Shown here: positions 45,056 to 53,966 of the stretch, piece by piece
Numbering within the stretch: the first letter of the stretch is position 1
How the letters are laid out: each line of letters opens with the position of its first letter
The notes under the pieces: model-generated
The model's database searches: none
What the model saw: only the letters and a program-made list of their open reading frames with translations
Told to the model about the DNA's origin: nothing
Made by a program: the position numbers and the translations under genes
Source of the DNA: Miniphocaeibacter sp012841535
GTDB lineage: Bacteria; Bacillota; Clostridia; Tissierellales; Peptoniphilaceae
NCBI RefSeq assembly: GCF_049274025.1
Contig: NZ_JBASRV010000035.1
Direction: 5' to 3' (one strand)
Length of the DNA: 64,000 nucleotides

Positions 45056-45802
45056 ATGAAAAAAATGGACAGTATTGGTAAAGTTGCTAAAAATTTAGAT
45101 ATTTCTTCTTCTGCCTTAAGATATTGGGATAAGGAAGGACTTATTCATTTTAGAAGAAATCCGGAAAATAATTATAGAGAAGTAACTTTTCAAACTATAA
45201 TGAATATTTGTGACATTATTTTTTACAGGGAATTATCTATTCCTGTAAAAAAAATTAAGGACTATGAAAACTATAATATAGATGAACTGGAAGCTAGTTT
45301 AGAAGAAGGGAAAAATAACATCTTAAAACAAATCAAGGATTTAGAGGAAATAGTTAATAAAATTGAAAATAGAAAGAAAATGCTTAGCAGACTTCGCACT
45401 TTGGAAAAAAGTAAGTTTGAAATTGAAAAAAACATATTTGAGCCAATATATTATTTTGATTTTGAAAATAAAGAGTATGCACAAATATATTTATCTAACC
45501 CTTATAGAGTTGTAATATTTTTAGATGAGAAAAAGGATTATGAGTTAACTTATGGAATTTTAAGTTTAGATGAAAAGGAAAAAAATCCATTAAGGGAAAA
45601 AGATTTGGAAGAAAAATTGTTTTTAAAAGGGCTCTTAAAAGTAAATTCGAATAATACAAAGGAAAACAACAAAAAGGAATTTTTTGAAAAGGCTGAAGAA
45701 TTAGGTTATAAATATGGATGGATAATTGGTAATTATTTAACATCGGCTAGAGAAGAAGTTAGATATGACTACTATGAAGGATGGTTAGAGATTTACAAGT
45801 AA
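45056..45802 (+). CDS. MerR-family transcriptional regulator
   Basis: A 248-residue regulator. The N-terminal winged HTH is MDSIGKVAKNLDISSSALRYWDKEGL followed by the NNYREVTFQTI wing, then a coiled-coil dimerisation helix (about 85-125, rich in Glu, Lys and Ile) and a C-terminal effector-binding domain with some resemblance to GyrI-like folds. It is divergent from a MATE pump gene and presumably activates it in response to a drug or metabolite. AGGAGG precedes the ATG. Confidence 0.88.
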   Translation: MKKMDSIGKVAKNLDISSSALRYWDKEGLIHFRRNPENNYREVTFQTIMNICDIIFYRELSIPVKKIKDYENYNIDELEASLEEGKNNILKQIKDLEEIVNKIENRKKMLSRLRTLEKSKFEIEKNIFEPIYYFDFENKEYAQIYLSNPYRVVIFLDEKKDYELTYGILSLDEKEKNPLREKDLEEKLFLKGLLKVNSNNTKENNKKEFFEKAEELGYKYGWIIGNYLTSAREEVRYDYYEGWLEIYK

Positions 45803-45836
45803 AATCAACTTAAGGTTGAATATTCAAATAAAAGAT

Positions 45837-45858
45837 AAGTATAGTTGCTAGTATACTT
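45837..45858. promoter_or_regulatory. Inverted repeat before the HTH-methyltransferase gene
   Basis: AAGTATA and TATACTT are perfect 7-base arms around 8 bases, 37 bases upstream of a gene whose product begins with an XRE-type HTH. Autoregulation is possible. Confidence 0.4.
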
Positions 45859-45894
45859 TCCTATTATAAAATAGGATAAAAGAGAGGTGAGAAT

Positions 45895-46713
45895 ATGAAT
45901 TTACATGAGAATATTAAAAAATATAGGGAAATAAAAGGACTTACTCAACAGGAGTTATCAAATATTTTGAATATATCTCCACAGGCAATTTCTAAATGGG
46001 AATTGGGAAAAGCAGAACCGGATTCCAATATGCTACAAAGACTAGCTTCGGTTTTCGAGGTTGATATTAATCAAATAGTAGGTTATGTATATAATATTAG
46101 GGAGAAAACCATATATAATGATGAATATGATAAGGTTGAATATTATTGGGGAAAAAAACATTCACAAATATGTCTAGATGTTTTAAAATACAAGCCTCCA
46201 ATAAGAAAATATAAGGTCTTGGATATTGGGTGTGGAGAAGGGCAAAATGTAGTCTTTTTAGCTCAATGTGGATATGAGGTAACTGCTTTTGATATATCGG
46301 ATAAGGCAATTAACAAGGCTAAAAATTTATCCAAAGAGAATAATGTTGAAGTAGATTTATTTATTGCAGATATAAATGCCTTTAAGCTTGCATCTAAATT
46401 CGACATAATAATTTCATCAGGTGTACTTCAATATATACTGTTAGATATGCGTAATGAAATAATGGAGAATTTAATGGAATATACAAATCCTAATGGAATA
46501 CATATTCATAATGCTTTTATAAAAAAGCCTTTTATAGATGATCCTCCGGAAAAAGAACCAATATTTAATTATTTTAAATCAGGAGAACTATTTACCTATT
46601 ACAATAATTGGGAGATTTTAGAATGTAGTGAATATATATTTTCTTGTAATTCATCAGGCATTCCACATAAACATTGTATGAATAAGGTAATAGGTAGGAA
46701 AAGAGATTTTTGA
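45895..46713 (+). CDS. XRE-type HTH fused to SAM-dependent methyltransferase
   Basis: A 272-residue fusion. Residues 1-65 form an XRE/Cro HTH (YREIKGLTQQELSNILNISP followed by QAISKWELGKAEPDS). Residues about 80-270 form a class I methyltransferase with the SAM motif VLDIGCGEGQNV, the acidic residue in VTAFDISDKAI and IADINAFKL. The enzyme part resembles TehB/UbiG-type small-molecule methyltransferases. The fusion suggests a regulator that also senses or modifies a small molecule. Its target is unknown. Confidence 0.82.
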   Translation: MNLHENIKKYREIKGLTQQELSNILNISPQAISKWELGKAEPDSNMLQRLASVFEVDINQIVGYVYNIREKTIYNDEYDKVEYYWGKKHSQICLDVLKYKPPIRKYKVLDIGCGEGQNVVFLAQCGYEVTAFDISDKAINKAKNLSKENNVEVDLFIADINAFKLASKFDIIISSGVLQYILLDMRNEIMENLMEYTNPNGIHIHNAFIKKPFIDDPPEKEPIFNYFKSGELFTYYNNWEILECSEYIFSCNSSGIPHKHCMNKVIGRKRDF

Positions 46714-46779
46714 GAATAAAAATATAGAAGTATTAATTATTATAGGAATATATTTTTAAATAAGAAAGGACTATATTAT

Positions 46780-47370
46780 ATGGGACAGAAGAAAACTGCA
46801 GTAGTATTATTTCCGCATTTTTGTAATTTTGAAATTGCAATACTGCTGTCAAAATTAGAGATGGTAAACAAGCCTGTTGTTTTTATAGGAGCTAGTAAGG
46901 AAATATATCCTTGTGAAGAAGGTATGCAGACTGTCGTTGATAAAACCTATGATGAATGTGACTTTAATGAATTTGACTCATTAGTTATTACTGGTTCCTA
47001 TGCAGAAGGACAGTATATCCTTTTTAAAGATGAAAAACTTCACAGTATTATAAGGAAATTTAATGAAGATAAAAAATTAATTGCTGCTATATCATCCGGT
47101 CCTATGACATTATGTAAGGCAGGAATAATGAAAAATAGAAAGTTTATAGCAGGTGTTGAAAAGAAATGGTATTTAGAAGATGAGAATATTAGATTAAAAG
47201 AGGAAGACATGAAAGGTCTTATTGGATACAAGGATGTTACAAAAATGACTAAAGAACCGGATTTTATGTTGGATGGAAATATTTTAACAGCTCTTGGATA
47301 TAGGTATGTAGAATGGGCTAATGAATTTATGCGAATAATAAAACAAAGTAAACCTTTCTTGGTAAAATAA
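46780..47370 (+). CDS. DJ-1/PfpI-family protein lacking the nucleophile Cys
   Basis: A 196-residue protein of the DJ-1/ThiJ/PfpI superfamily (class I glutamine amidotransferase-like fold). The start is KTAVVLFPHFCNFEIAILLS and the elbow region reads LIAAISSGPMTLCKAGIM. In DJ-1 and PfpI relatives this elbow is A-I-C-x-G-P with a reactive Cys; here Ser replaces it. A nearby Cys (MTLC) could act instead, or the protein may be non-catalytic. GAAAGGA precedes the ATG. It may be co-transcribed with the upstream methyltransferase fusion, 66 bases away. Confidence 0.75.
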   Translation: MGQKKTAVVLFPHFCNFEIAILLSKLEMVNKPVVFIGASKEIYPCEEGMQTVVDKTYDECDFNEFDSLVITGSYAEGQYILFKDEKLHSIIRKFNEDKKLIAAISSGPMTLCKAGIMKNRKFIAGVEKKWYLEDENIRLKEEDMKGLIGYKDVTKMTKEPDFMLDGNILTALGYRYVEWANEFMRIIKQSKPFLVK

Positions 47371-47390
47371 ATCAAGAAAGGTTTTTTTAT
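47350..47390 (+). terminator. Terminator of the DJ-1-like gene
   Basis: AAACCTTTCTTG and CAAGAAAGGTTT form a 12-bp stem that overlaps the end of the gene, followed by a T-run. Confidence 0.88.
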
Positions 47391-47468
47391 GTAGATTGTA
47401 AAATATGAGACGACTAGACTTTAGCGTGGTATTGTAATAAAATATAGTGAAAAGAAAGGTGATGTAAG

Positions 47469-48866
47469 ATGAAAAAGAAGAAATGGAAGATGCCACATAT
47501 ATTTATTATTTTATTTATTTTTATTATAGGAACGGCTATTTCAAGTTATTTTATACCAGCAGGAGAATATGCAAGAGTGGAGATGGATGGTAGAATGGTA
47601 GTTGATCCAGATTCTTTTAAGGTAATAGACAGTCAACCTGTAGGAATTATGGGAGTAGTTAAAGCAATACCACAGGGATTTGTAGAAGCTGGAGATATTA
47701 TTATTTTAACCTTGGCTGTTGGTGCAGGAGTCTCAGTATTGCAAACAATTGGAGTTATACCAGTGGCTATTGATAAATTAGCTAGGAAATTTTCTAAAAA
47801 TAGTATTTTAGTAATTCCAATATTAATGTTGATTTTTGCTTTATTTGATGCATTTATTGGGGTTAATGAAATGACATTAGTGTATATTCCAATAATATTA
47901 CCTTTAATGATTAGACTTGGCTACGACTCTATTACAGCTTGTGCTGTAGCTCTTTGTGGTTCTGCAGCAGGATTTTCAGCAGCTTTAACTAATCCATTTA
48001 CAATTGCCATAGGACAAAATATTAGTGGTCTTCCCTTATATTCAGGATGGGAATTTAGAATAGTCACTTTTATAGTAACTTTGGTCATAGGTATTTGGTA
48101 CATAATGAGATATGCAAGTTTTATAAAAAAGGATATTACAAGATCATTTGTATATGAAGAAGATAAAAATAAACGAAAGAAATACCTTGCTGAAGATAAT
48201 GGAGAGGGACTAACATTTAACTCAAGGCAAAGAAATGCAGGAATAGTTGCTATTTTAATGTTGGGGATAACATTAGGTGGAGTTATAGTTTTAAAATGGG
48301 ATATGATAGAAATGAGTGGAATGTTTATAATGTTAGGAGCTGTTTCTGGTATAGTAGCCAAACTTTCAGGAGATGAAATTTGTGATAGTTTATTAAGAGG
48401 AGCTACAGATATGTTATTAGGGGCTTTAATAATAGGAGTAGCAAGGGGTGTTTCTGTAGTTATGACAGATGCTAAAATTACAGATACTATTGTACATTTC
48501 TTTGCAAATATATTAAACAATATTCCAGGTTCCTTAGTTGCGATAGGTATGTTTGTAGTTGTAATGATAATGGAGTTTTTAATGCCTTCAGGTTCTGGGA
48601 AAGCGGTTATTCTATTTCCTATATTAGCACCTTTATCAGATGTTGTAGGAGTTACAAGACAAACAACTGTGTTAGCTTATCAATTTGGAGATGGTTTTTC
48701 AAATATTATTTATCCAACATCAGGTTATTTTATGGCGGGAATTACAAATGCGGGAGTGCCTTGGAAAAAATGGGTGAATTTCTTTATGCCCTTATTTATA
48801 ATATGGACATTAGAATCGGCTGTTTTTGTATTTATTGCTCAAATGATTAAGTATGGTCCATTTTAG
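47469..48866 (+). CDS. YfcC-family (basic amino acid antiporter-like) transporter
   Basis: A 465-residue permease with about twelve hydrophobic segments, of the YfcC/ArcD-like family (COG1288). The start WKMPHIFIILFIFIIGTAISSYFIPAGEY, the motif IGVNEMTLVYIPIILPLMIRLGYD, and MEFLMPSGSGKAVILFPILAPLSD are characteristic. Members are predicted to exchange arginine/ornithine or similar amino acids or dipeptides; the substrate is not defined here. AAAGGTG precedes the ATG, and a strong terminator follows. Confidence 0.88.
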   Translation: MKKKKWKMPHIFIILFIFIIGTAISSYFIPAGEYARVEMDGRMVVDPDSFKVIDSQPVGIMGVVKAIPQGFVEAGDIIILTLAVGAGVSVLQTIGVIPVAIDKLARKFSKNSILVIPILMLIFALFDAFIGVNEMTLVYIPIILPLMIRLGYDSITACAVALCGSAAGFSAALTNPFTIAIGQNISGLPLYSGWEFRIVTFIVTLVIGIWYIMRYASFIKKDITRSFVYEEDKNKRKKYLAEDNGEGLTFNSRQRNAGIVAILMLGITLGGVIVLKWDMIEMSGMFIMLGAVSGIVAKLSGDEICDSLLRGATDMLLGALIIGVARGVSVVMTDAKITDTIVHFFANILNNIPGSLVAIGMFVVVMIMEFLMPSGSGKAVILFPILAPLSDVVGVTRQTTVLAYQFGDGFSNIIYPTSGYFMAGITNAGVPWKKWVNFFMPLFIIWTLESAVFVFIAQMIKYGPF

Positions 48867-48918
48867 GAAGAACAATAAATATAAAGAAAAAGAGTATTCT
48901 TTTAAAGAGCTATTTAAA

Positions 48919-48956
48919 AACCTATCTTACTAATATTTAGTAAGATAGGTTTTTTG
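48919..48956 (+). terminator. Terminator of the YfcC-like gene
   Basis: AACCTATCTTACTAA and TTAGTAAGATAGGTT form a 15-bp perfect stem with a TAT loop, followed by five T. Confidence 0.93.
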
Positions 48957-49016
48957 TCTAGTTTTAATAAGTCAAAAAGTTGTAAATACACGTATATTAG
49001 ATTTTAAAATACAAAT

Positions 49017-50140
49017 TTAGATTATGTCCTCTACATAAGAAGTCCACAAACGTTGATAGTCATGGAAGATTTTTTCTCCTGTTACAGAATACAAATTAGA
49101 TAATTGTATAATGTGTATACTATGATAAGAAGCTATTACATGTCCATCATTTCCGTATACAACATGGCCTAAATCATATGTTGACATACCGTCTATATCA
49201 TATAAAGGTAAAATTAGTTTTAAAGATTCGACGCCTTCCTCAAAATAATAGGCAGGCAAACCACCTATTTTTAATTTCGGATAATCCTCATTTAATGTAG
49301 CCCAATCATATAGACCAAATATACTGAATATAAAACCATTTAGAGTATAACTGTCCGGTGTAGATACATATTCTTCAAAAAATATATGATCTTTATATTT
49401 AGGATCTATATACTCTAAAGTTGTTAATGTTCCACCTTCATCCTTGTGTTTTATCATAAAATTAAATACTTTATTACCATTTTCTATATATTTTTTATCC
49501 TTAGTTAAATGATATGCTCTTGTATATACACTTAAAGCATGTCCTTGGGCCATGGATGATACCCAATCCTTAGGATATGTTTCACCACTATTATAGTTAT
49601 ACCACTCAAAAGGATATCGGAAGGCACCTTCTTTATCTTGTAATGTTATTAAGAAATCTGCACATCTTAAAAAGTAATTTTTTAGATCCTCATCTTCTGT
49701 TTTTAAATAATCAGCATATACGGAAAAAGTAAAATGACAAAAGGATACGGGATTGTAAAAATAACCATCTTCATAAAGTATCATTGGAAAGCCGTTTTCA
49801 TCCATTTTTACATTTTTATTATTTTCGTATGCTTTAATATCCCTCATATACATGTAGTTACTATAACTATCATATGGTCCCATACCTACTGTAATACCTC
49901 TATGTCCTAAATCGACATATTCTTTTAAAGCTTCCGGTACCCTATTTTTTACTTCTTCTTTTAAAAATGGTTTAGGTATGTATCAGATAATTTCTTATCT
50001 TCTTTAGCTTCCTGTTCTATTAAGTTTTTTGCAAAAGAATCTTCGCCCTTTGAGCTTTTAAATAGAATAAAATACATAAAACAAACCATTATTAAACTAC
50101 ATATTATTATGATTAATTGTTTAAAAGTTCTTTCTTTCAA
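49017..50140 (-). pseudogene. D-glucuronyl C5-epimerase-like protein, split by a frameshift
   Basis: The minus strand encodes a protein like the C-terminal domain of D-glucuronyl C5-epimerases, which convert glucuronate to iduronate in heparosan-type chains. Supporting motifs are KDWVSSMAQGHALSVYTRAYHLT, YVSTPDSYTLNGFIFSIFGLYDW and STYDLGHVVYGNDG. The 59-codon N-terminal part starts at TTG 50140 after GGGAGG and encodes a single membrane helix (LIIIICSLIMVCFMYFILF). It ends at TAA 49961-49963. The main frame opens after TGA 49983-49985, shifted by -1, and runs to 49017. The overlap contains T5A4, so slippage is possible; a disabling one-base loss is the simpler reading. Confidence 0.75.
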
Positions 50141-50556
50141 TACTGTCCTCCCTAAATTATAATTATTTACTTAATTATCTAAAACAATAATTATTATTTG
50201 AATAATTATTAAATTATGTCCTAATGGATAAAATTACTTGTGAATCTTTTTATGTTTTGAATATAACTTTTTTTTAATATTAGTCTAGTCTAATTTCAAT
50301 ATCTACAAGGCAAAATTCCATATTTATAAAGATATAATATATATTGTACAGTATAACCTATATCCTATAACCCGTAAACTTTCTATAGTGTATCTTTTAT
50401 ATATTATACTACTCTTGAAAGAACCTAAAGAAGGGTTTTTCTTGTCTTATTTTCAACATGTCAAAAAAATTTTACATAAAAAATTATAGAATTCTAAATT
50501 TTTTTGATAGACTTATATTAAATTTAAGACCATAATTAAGTTAAAGGAAGTGGAAT
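50141..50556. other. 416-base AT-rich gap with no recognised gene
   Basis: The gap lies between the divergent epimerase-like and XRE genes. There is a weak hairpin near 50417-50440 (AAGAACC / GGGTTTTTCTT) with a T5 inside its 3' arm. No ORF or known RNA was recognised. Confidence 0.45.
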
Positions 50557-50976
50557 ATGGAAATAGGAATAAAATTAAAAAGAGCAAGGGAAAATGCAAG
50601 TTTTACTCAGGAGGATATTGCCTATAGATTAAATGTTACAAGACAGACAATTTCAAATTGGGAAAATGAAAAATCCTATCCTGATATTGTTTCAGTAATT
50701 AAACTAAGTGACATTTATAATATTAGTTTAGATGAGCTACTAAAGGGAGATTATAAGATGGTAAAACATTTAGAAGAAAGTACAAATATTGTAAAAAGCA
50801 ATAAAAAGCTTATTGGAATTATTTTATTAAACATAGTTTTTATTACTTTACTAATAGGTTTTTTAATACTCTTTAATAGTTTTGTAAGGGATAATAAAAT
50901 AATTTTATTTTTCATATTTGTATTGATTATGGCTAATACCTTATTAATTTTTTATCAAATCATAAGAAGGTTGTAG
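50557..50976 (+). CDS. XRE-family HTH membrane regulator
   Basis: A 139-residue protein with an N-terminal XRE HTH (RENASFTQEDIAYRLNVTRQTISNWENEKSYP) and two C-terminal membrane segments (LIGIILLNIVFITLLIGFLILF and IILFFIFVLIMANTLLIFY). Membrane-tethered XRE regulators of this form are common in Firmicutes, usually next to a small membrane protein gene, as here. The target genes are unknown. AAAGGAAG precedes the ATG. Confidence 0.85.
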   Translation: MEIGIKLKRARENASFTQEDIAYRLNVTRQTISNWENEKSYPDIVSVIKLSDIYNISLDELLKGDYKMVKHLEESTNIVKSNKKLIGIILLNIVFITLLIGFLILFNSFVRDNKIILFFIFVLIMANTLLIFYQIIRRL

Positions 50977-50985
50977 GAGGTTGTT

Positions 50986-51306
50986 ATGAATATTTTTATT
51001 ATAATAAGTTTACTTATATGCTTTATTTCAGCAATTGGCATAGCCTATAATTTAAATAAAATCGTATACATAGACGCAAAAAATAGGGGGATTAAAAGGG
51101 CAAAGCTTTGGAGCTTTATTGCTATTGGTGGGCAAAGTAGTGAAGGACTTCTCTTATATTTAATTAACAGGAGAAAATATCCTTCAAATATTGATGTTAA
51201 AGATAAGGAAAGGATAGATCTTTACAAAAGAAGATTATATATATTTTTAGCAACAATATTTGTTGGTTTCGTTCTTTTAATTGCCACAGCTATATTTTTC
51301 AAATAG
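50986..51306 (+). CDS. Small membrane protein paired with the XRE regulator
   Basis: A 106-residue protein with two clear membrane segments: the N-terminal IFIIISLLICFISAIGIAYNL and the C-terminal LYIFLATIFVGFVLLIATAIFF. A soluble basic loop with IDAKNRGIKRAKLWSFIAIGG lies between them. It begins nine bases after the XRE gene, with GTAGGAGG between, and is closed by a terminator, so the two form a simple operon. No family was recognised with confidence. Confidence 0.7.
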   Translation: MNIFIIISLLICFISAIGIAYNLNKIVYIDAKNRGIKRAKLWSFIAIGGQSSEGLLLYLINRRKYPSNIDVKDKERIDLYKRRLYIFLATIFVGFVLLIATAIFFK

Positions 51307-51313
51307 GATTTTT

Positions 51314-51346
51314 AGGGTAATTTTATTGTAAATTACTCTTTTTTTA
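51314..51346 (+). terminator. Terminator of the XRE-membrane protein pair
   Basis: AGGGTAATTT and AAATTACTCT form a 10-bp stem with one G-U pair, followed by seven T. Confidence 0.85.
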
Positions 51347-51376
51347 ATATAAAATATAGTGGGAAGAGGTGAAAAT

Positions 51377-52036
51377 ATGCCTAATAAAAGTGATTTATTT
51401 AAAGGTCTTACAGATTATGAAATAGAAAAATTTCTTTCTGAAAATAATTCGGAAAAAATATTATTAAATAAAGGAGAGGAAGTTTTTCTACAAGGAAATG
51501 AACCTAGGTATTTGTTTATACTGGAGCAAGGGTCAGTTATTGTGGAAAATACAAGTTTAAGTGGGAAAAGGACAATTGTAAATAAATTTACAGAAGAGGG
51601 AACTGTTTTTGGAGAGGTCTATTTATATCTTGAAAATAATGTTTATGATTATAGCTGCTATTCTAATGAAAAATCCAAAGTAATAAAAATTCCTAAAAAA
51701 GCCTTATTATTTGATGAAAAAAGTGATACCTTGAAAATAAAAATTATAAACAATATGCTCTTAATTTTATCTCAAAAAGCTTTTTATTTAAATCAAAAAC
51801 TGTTAATCGCCGGTAGTTTTTCAATTAGAGAAAAACTAGCTAAGTTTTTTATTCAGGAATCAAATGAAAATAGTAAAGTAGAACTATATTTTACAAGGGA
51901 GGAATTAGCAGATTTTTTAGGTGCAACGAGACCATCAATTTCAAGAGAATTAATGAATATGCACAATGATGGGCTAATTGAATTAAATAAAAACAGTATA
52001 AAAATAAATAGGGACCAATTGGAGAAGTTTTTATAG
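51377..52036 (+). CDS. Crp/Fnr-family regulator, probable HcpR-type
   Basis: A 219-residue regulator with an N-terminal cyclic-nucleotide-binding-like beta barrel (ILLNKGEEVFLQGNEPRYLFILEQGSVIV) and a C-terminal HTH (FTREELADFLGATRPSISRELMNMHNDGLIEL). No N-terminal Fnr-type Cys cluster is seen. The ATG at 51377 was chosen since GAGGTG lies just upstream; a GTG at 51359 precedes that site. It is directly upstream of hcp with a palindromic site between, the layout expected of HcpR, which controls hcp in response to nitric oxide. Confidence 0.85.
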   Translation: MPNKSDLFKGLTDYEIEKFLSENNSEKILLNKGEEVFLQGNEPRYLFILEQGSVIVENTSLSGKRTIVNKFTEEGTVFGEVYLYLENNVYDYSCYSNEKSKVIKIPKKALLFDEKSDTLKIKIINNMLLILSQKAFYLNQKLLIAGSFSIREKLAKFFIQESNENSKVELYFTREELADFLGATRPSISRELMNMHNDGLIELNKNSIKINRDQLEKFL

Positions 52037-52037
52037 C

Positions 52038-52051
52038 GTAACAATCGTTAC
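52038..52051 (+). promoter_or_regulatory. Crp/Fnr-type operator before hcp
   Basis: GTAAC-AATC-GTTAC is a perfect 5+4+5 palindrome lying two bases after the stop of the regulator gene and 70 bases before hcp. It resembles HcpR-type sites as I recall them. Control of hcp by the adjacent regulator is inferred. Confidence 0.72.
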
Positions 52052-52121
52052 AGAAAATATTTATTATCTTATATATTCTAATATTGTAAAAACAAGAACA
52101 ATATTAATAAGGAGGATATTT

Positions 52122-53966
52122 ATGGATAATAAAATGTTCTGTTTTCAATGTCAGGAAACAGCTGGAAATAAAGGATGTACTAGGGTTGGAGTCTGTGGGA
52201 AAAATTCAGATCTTGCAAATAAACAGGATTTGTTAATATGGTTAACAAAGGGGATTTCAGAAATAACTACAAGATTAAGGAGAGAGGACTTTGACATTCC
52301 CAAGGAAATAAATCAATTAGTGACATATAATCTTTTTGTTACTATTACAAATGCAAATTTTGATGGAGAAGCTATAGATGAAAGAATTTTTAAAACTTTA
52401 ACGGAAAAGAATAAATTATTAAATAATTTAAAAAACAAGGAAAGCTTATCAGAGGCAGCTCTTTATAATGAAAAATCATTGGAAAAACTACTTGAAACAA
52501 GTAAAAAAGTTGGTGTTTTATCAACAGAAAATGAAGATGTGAGGTCTTTAAGAGAGTTAATTGTATATGGAGTTAAAGGATTAAGTGCCTATACTAAACA
52601 CGCAGAAGTATTATTAGCTAGTAATGAAGAAATAAATGCTTTTATTCAAAGGGCCCTAGCCTTAACTATGGATAATTCCTTAACTGTAGAGGATTTAGTA
52701 AATTTAACCTTGGAAACCGGTAAATTTGGAGTTGAGGCAATGGCCTTATTAGATAAAGCCAACACTTCAACTTATGGAAATCCGGAAATTACCAAGGTGA
52801 ACATAGGAGTAAGAAATAATCCGGGAATTTTAATTTCAGGTCACGATTTAAGAGATATGGAAATGCTCTTAGAGCAAACTGAAGGCACAGGTGTAGATGT
52901 ATATACCCATTCTGAAATGTTACCTGCAAATTATTACCCGGCATTTAAAAAATATTCTCACTTTGTTGGAAATTATGGAAATGCTTGGTGGAAACAGAAA
53001 GAGGAATTTGAATTATTTAACGGGCCTATTTTAATGACTACAAATTGTATTGTTCCACCAAAGGACAGTTATAAAAATAGAGTTTACACAACAGGAGCAG
53101 CAGGTTTTCCGGGATGTAAACATATATCAGGTGGAATAGGGGGAGAAAAAGATTTTACAGAAATAATTGAACAGGCTAAAAAATGTAAGGCACCTAGAGA
53201 AATAGAAAAGGGTGAAATTATTGGTGGCTTTGCCCATAATCAAGTATTTGAACTTGCAGATAAAGTTGTAGAAGCTGTTAAATCCGGTGCAATAAAAAAG
53301 TTTGTAGTAATGGCAGGATGTGATGGTAGACAAAAGGGTAGAAATTATTATACCGAATTTTCAAAAGCACTACCAAAGGACAGTGTAATTTTAACTGCCG
53401 GTTGTGCAAAATATAGATATAATAAATTGAACTTAGGCGATATTGGTGGAATCCCAAGGGTATTAGATGCAGGACAATGTAATGATTCCTATTCATTAGT
53501 TGCTATTGCATTAAAATTAAAAGAAATATTTGAATTAGATGATATTAATGAATTACCAATAATATATAATATTGCATGGTATGAACAAAAAGCTGTAATA
53601 GTTCTTCTAGCCTTACTATACCTAGGAGTGAAAGATATACATTTAGGACCTACACTACCTGGATTTTTATCTGAAAATGTAACTAATGTACTAGTTGAAA
53701 ACTTTGGAATTGCAGGTATTACAACTGTTGAAGAGGACATGGATATTTTCTTCAAAGGCAAGTGTTCAAACAAAGTTAATAAAAATATGCTAATAGGTGA
53801 ACTTGTTAGTTTATATCCACAAGCTATTCCTGTTTTAATGGGAATCGGGATGCATTGCTTAGGATGTCCGGCTTCCCAATCTGAAAGTTTAAATGAGGCT
53901 GCTATGGTTCATGGAATAGATATAGAAGTTTTAATAAAAAGAATAAATGAGGCAATTAATGAGTAG
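52122..53966 (+). CDS. hcp: Hybrid cluster protein (Hcp) with fused redox-disulfide domain
   Basis: A 614-residue hybrid cluster protein, reducing nitric oxide or hydroxylamine. The N-terminal cluster cysteines are C7, C10, C19 and C25 (FCFQCQETAGNKGCTRVGVCG). Hybrid-cluster ligands occur in segments such as MTTNCIVPP, GFPGCKH and LTAGCAKYRYNKL. Residues 556-614 add a DUF1858-type, Hcp-associated redox-disulfide domain with a CLGC motif (C579, C582), which in many genomes is a separate protein. AAGGAGG precedes the ATG. The next two genes overlap or follow closely, forming a nitrosative-stress operon. Confidence 0.95.
   Translation: MDNKMFCFQCQETAGNKGCTRVGVCGKNSDLANKQDLLIWLTKGISEITTRLRREDFDIPKEINQLVTYNLFVTITNANFDGEAIDERIFKTLTEKNKLLNNLKNKESLSEAALYNEKSLEKLLETSKKVGVLSTENEDVRSLRELIVYGVKGLSAYTKHAEVLLASNEEINAFIQRALALTMDNSLTVEDLVNLTLETGKFGVEAMALLDKANTSTYGNPEITKVNIGVRNNPGILISGHDLRDMEMLLEQTEGTGVDVYTHSEMLPANYYPAFKKYSHFVGNYGNAWWKQKEEFELFNGPILMTTNCIVPPKDSYKNRVYTTGAAGFPGCKHISGGIGGEKDFTEIIEQAKKCKAPREIEKGEIIGGFAHNQVFELADKVVEAVKSGAIKKFVVMAGCDGRQKGRNYYTEFSKALPKDSVILTAGCAKYRYNKLNLGDIGGIPRVLDAGQCNDSYSLVAIALKLKEIFELDDINELPIIYNIAWYEQKAVIVLLALLYLGVKDIHLGPTLPGFLSENVTNVLVENFGIAGITTVEEDMDIFFKGKCSNKVNKNMLIGELVSLYPQAIPVLMGIGMHCLGCPASQSESLNEAAMVHGIDIEVLIKRINEAINE

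Noticed and set aside
47921..48520. A 199-codon minus-strand open frame inside the YfcC gene
   Set aside because: It lies wholly opposite a conserved transporter frame and has shadow-like composition.
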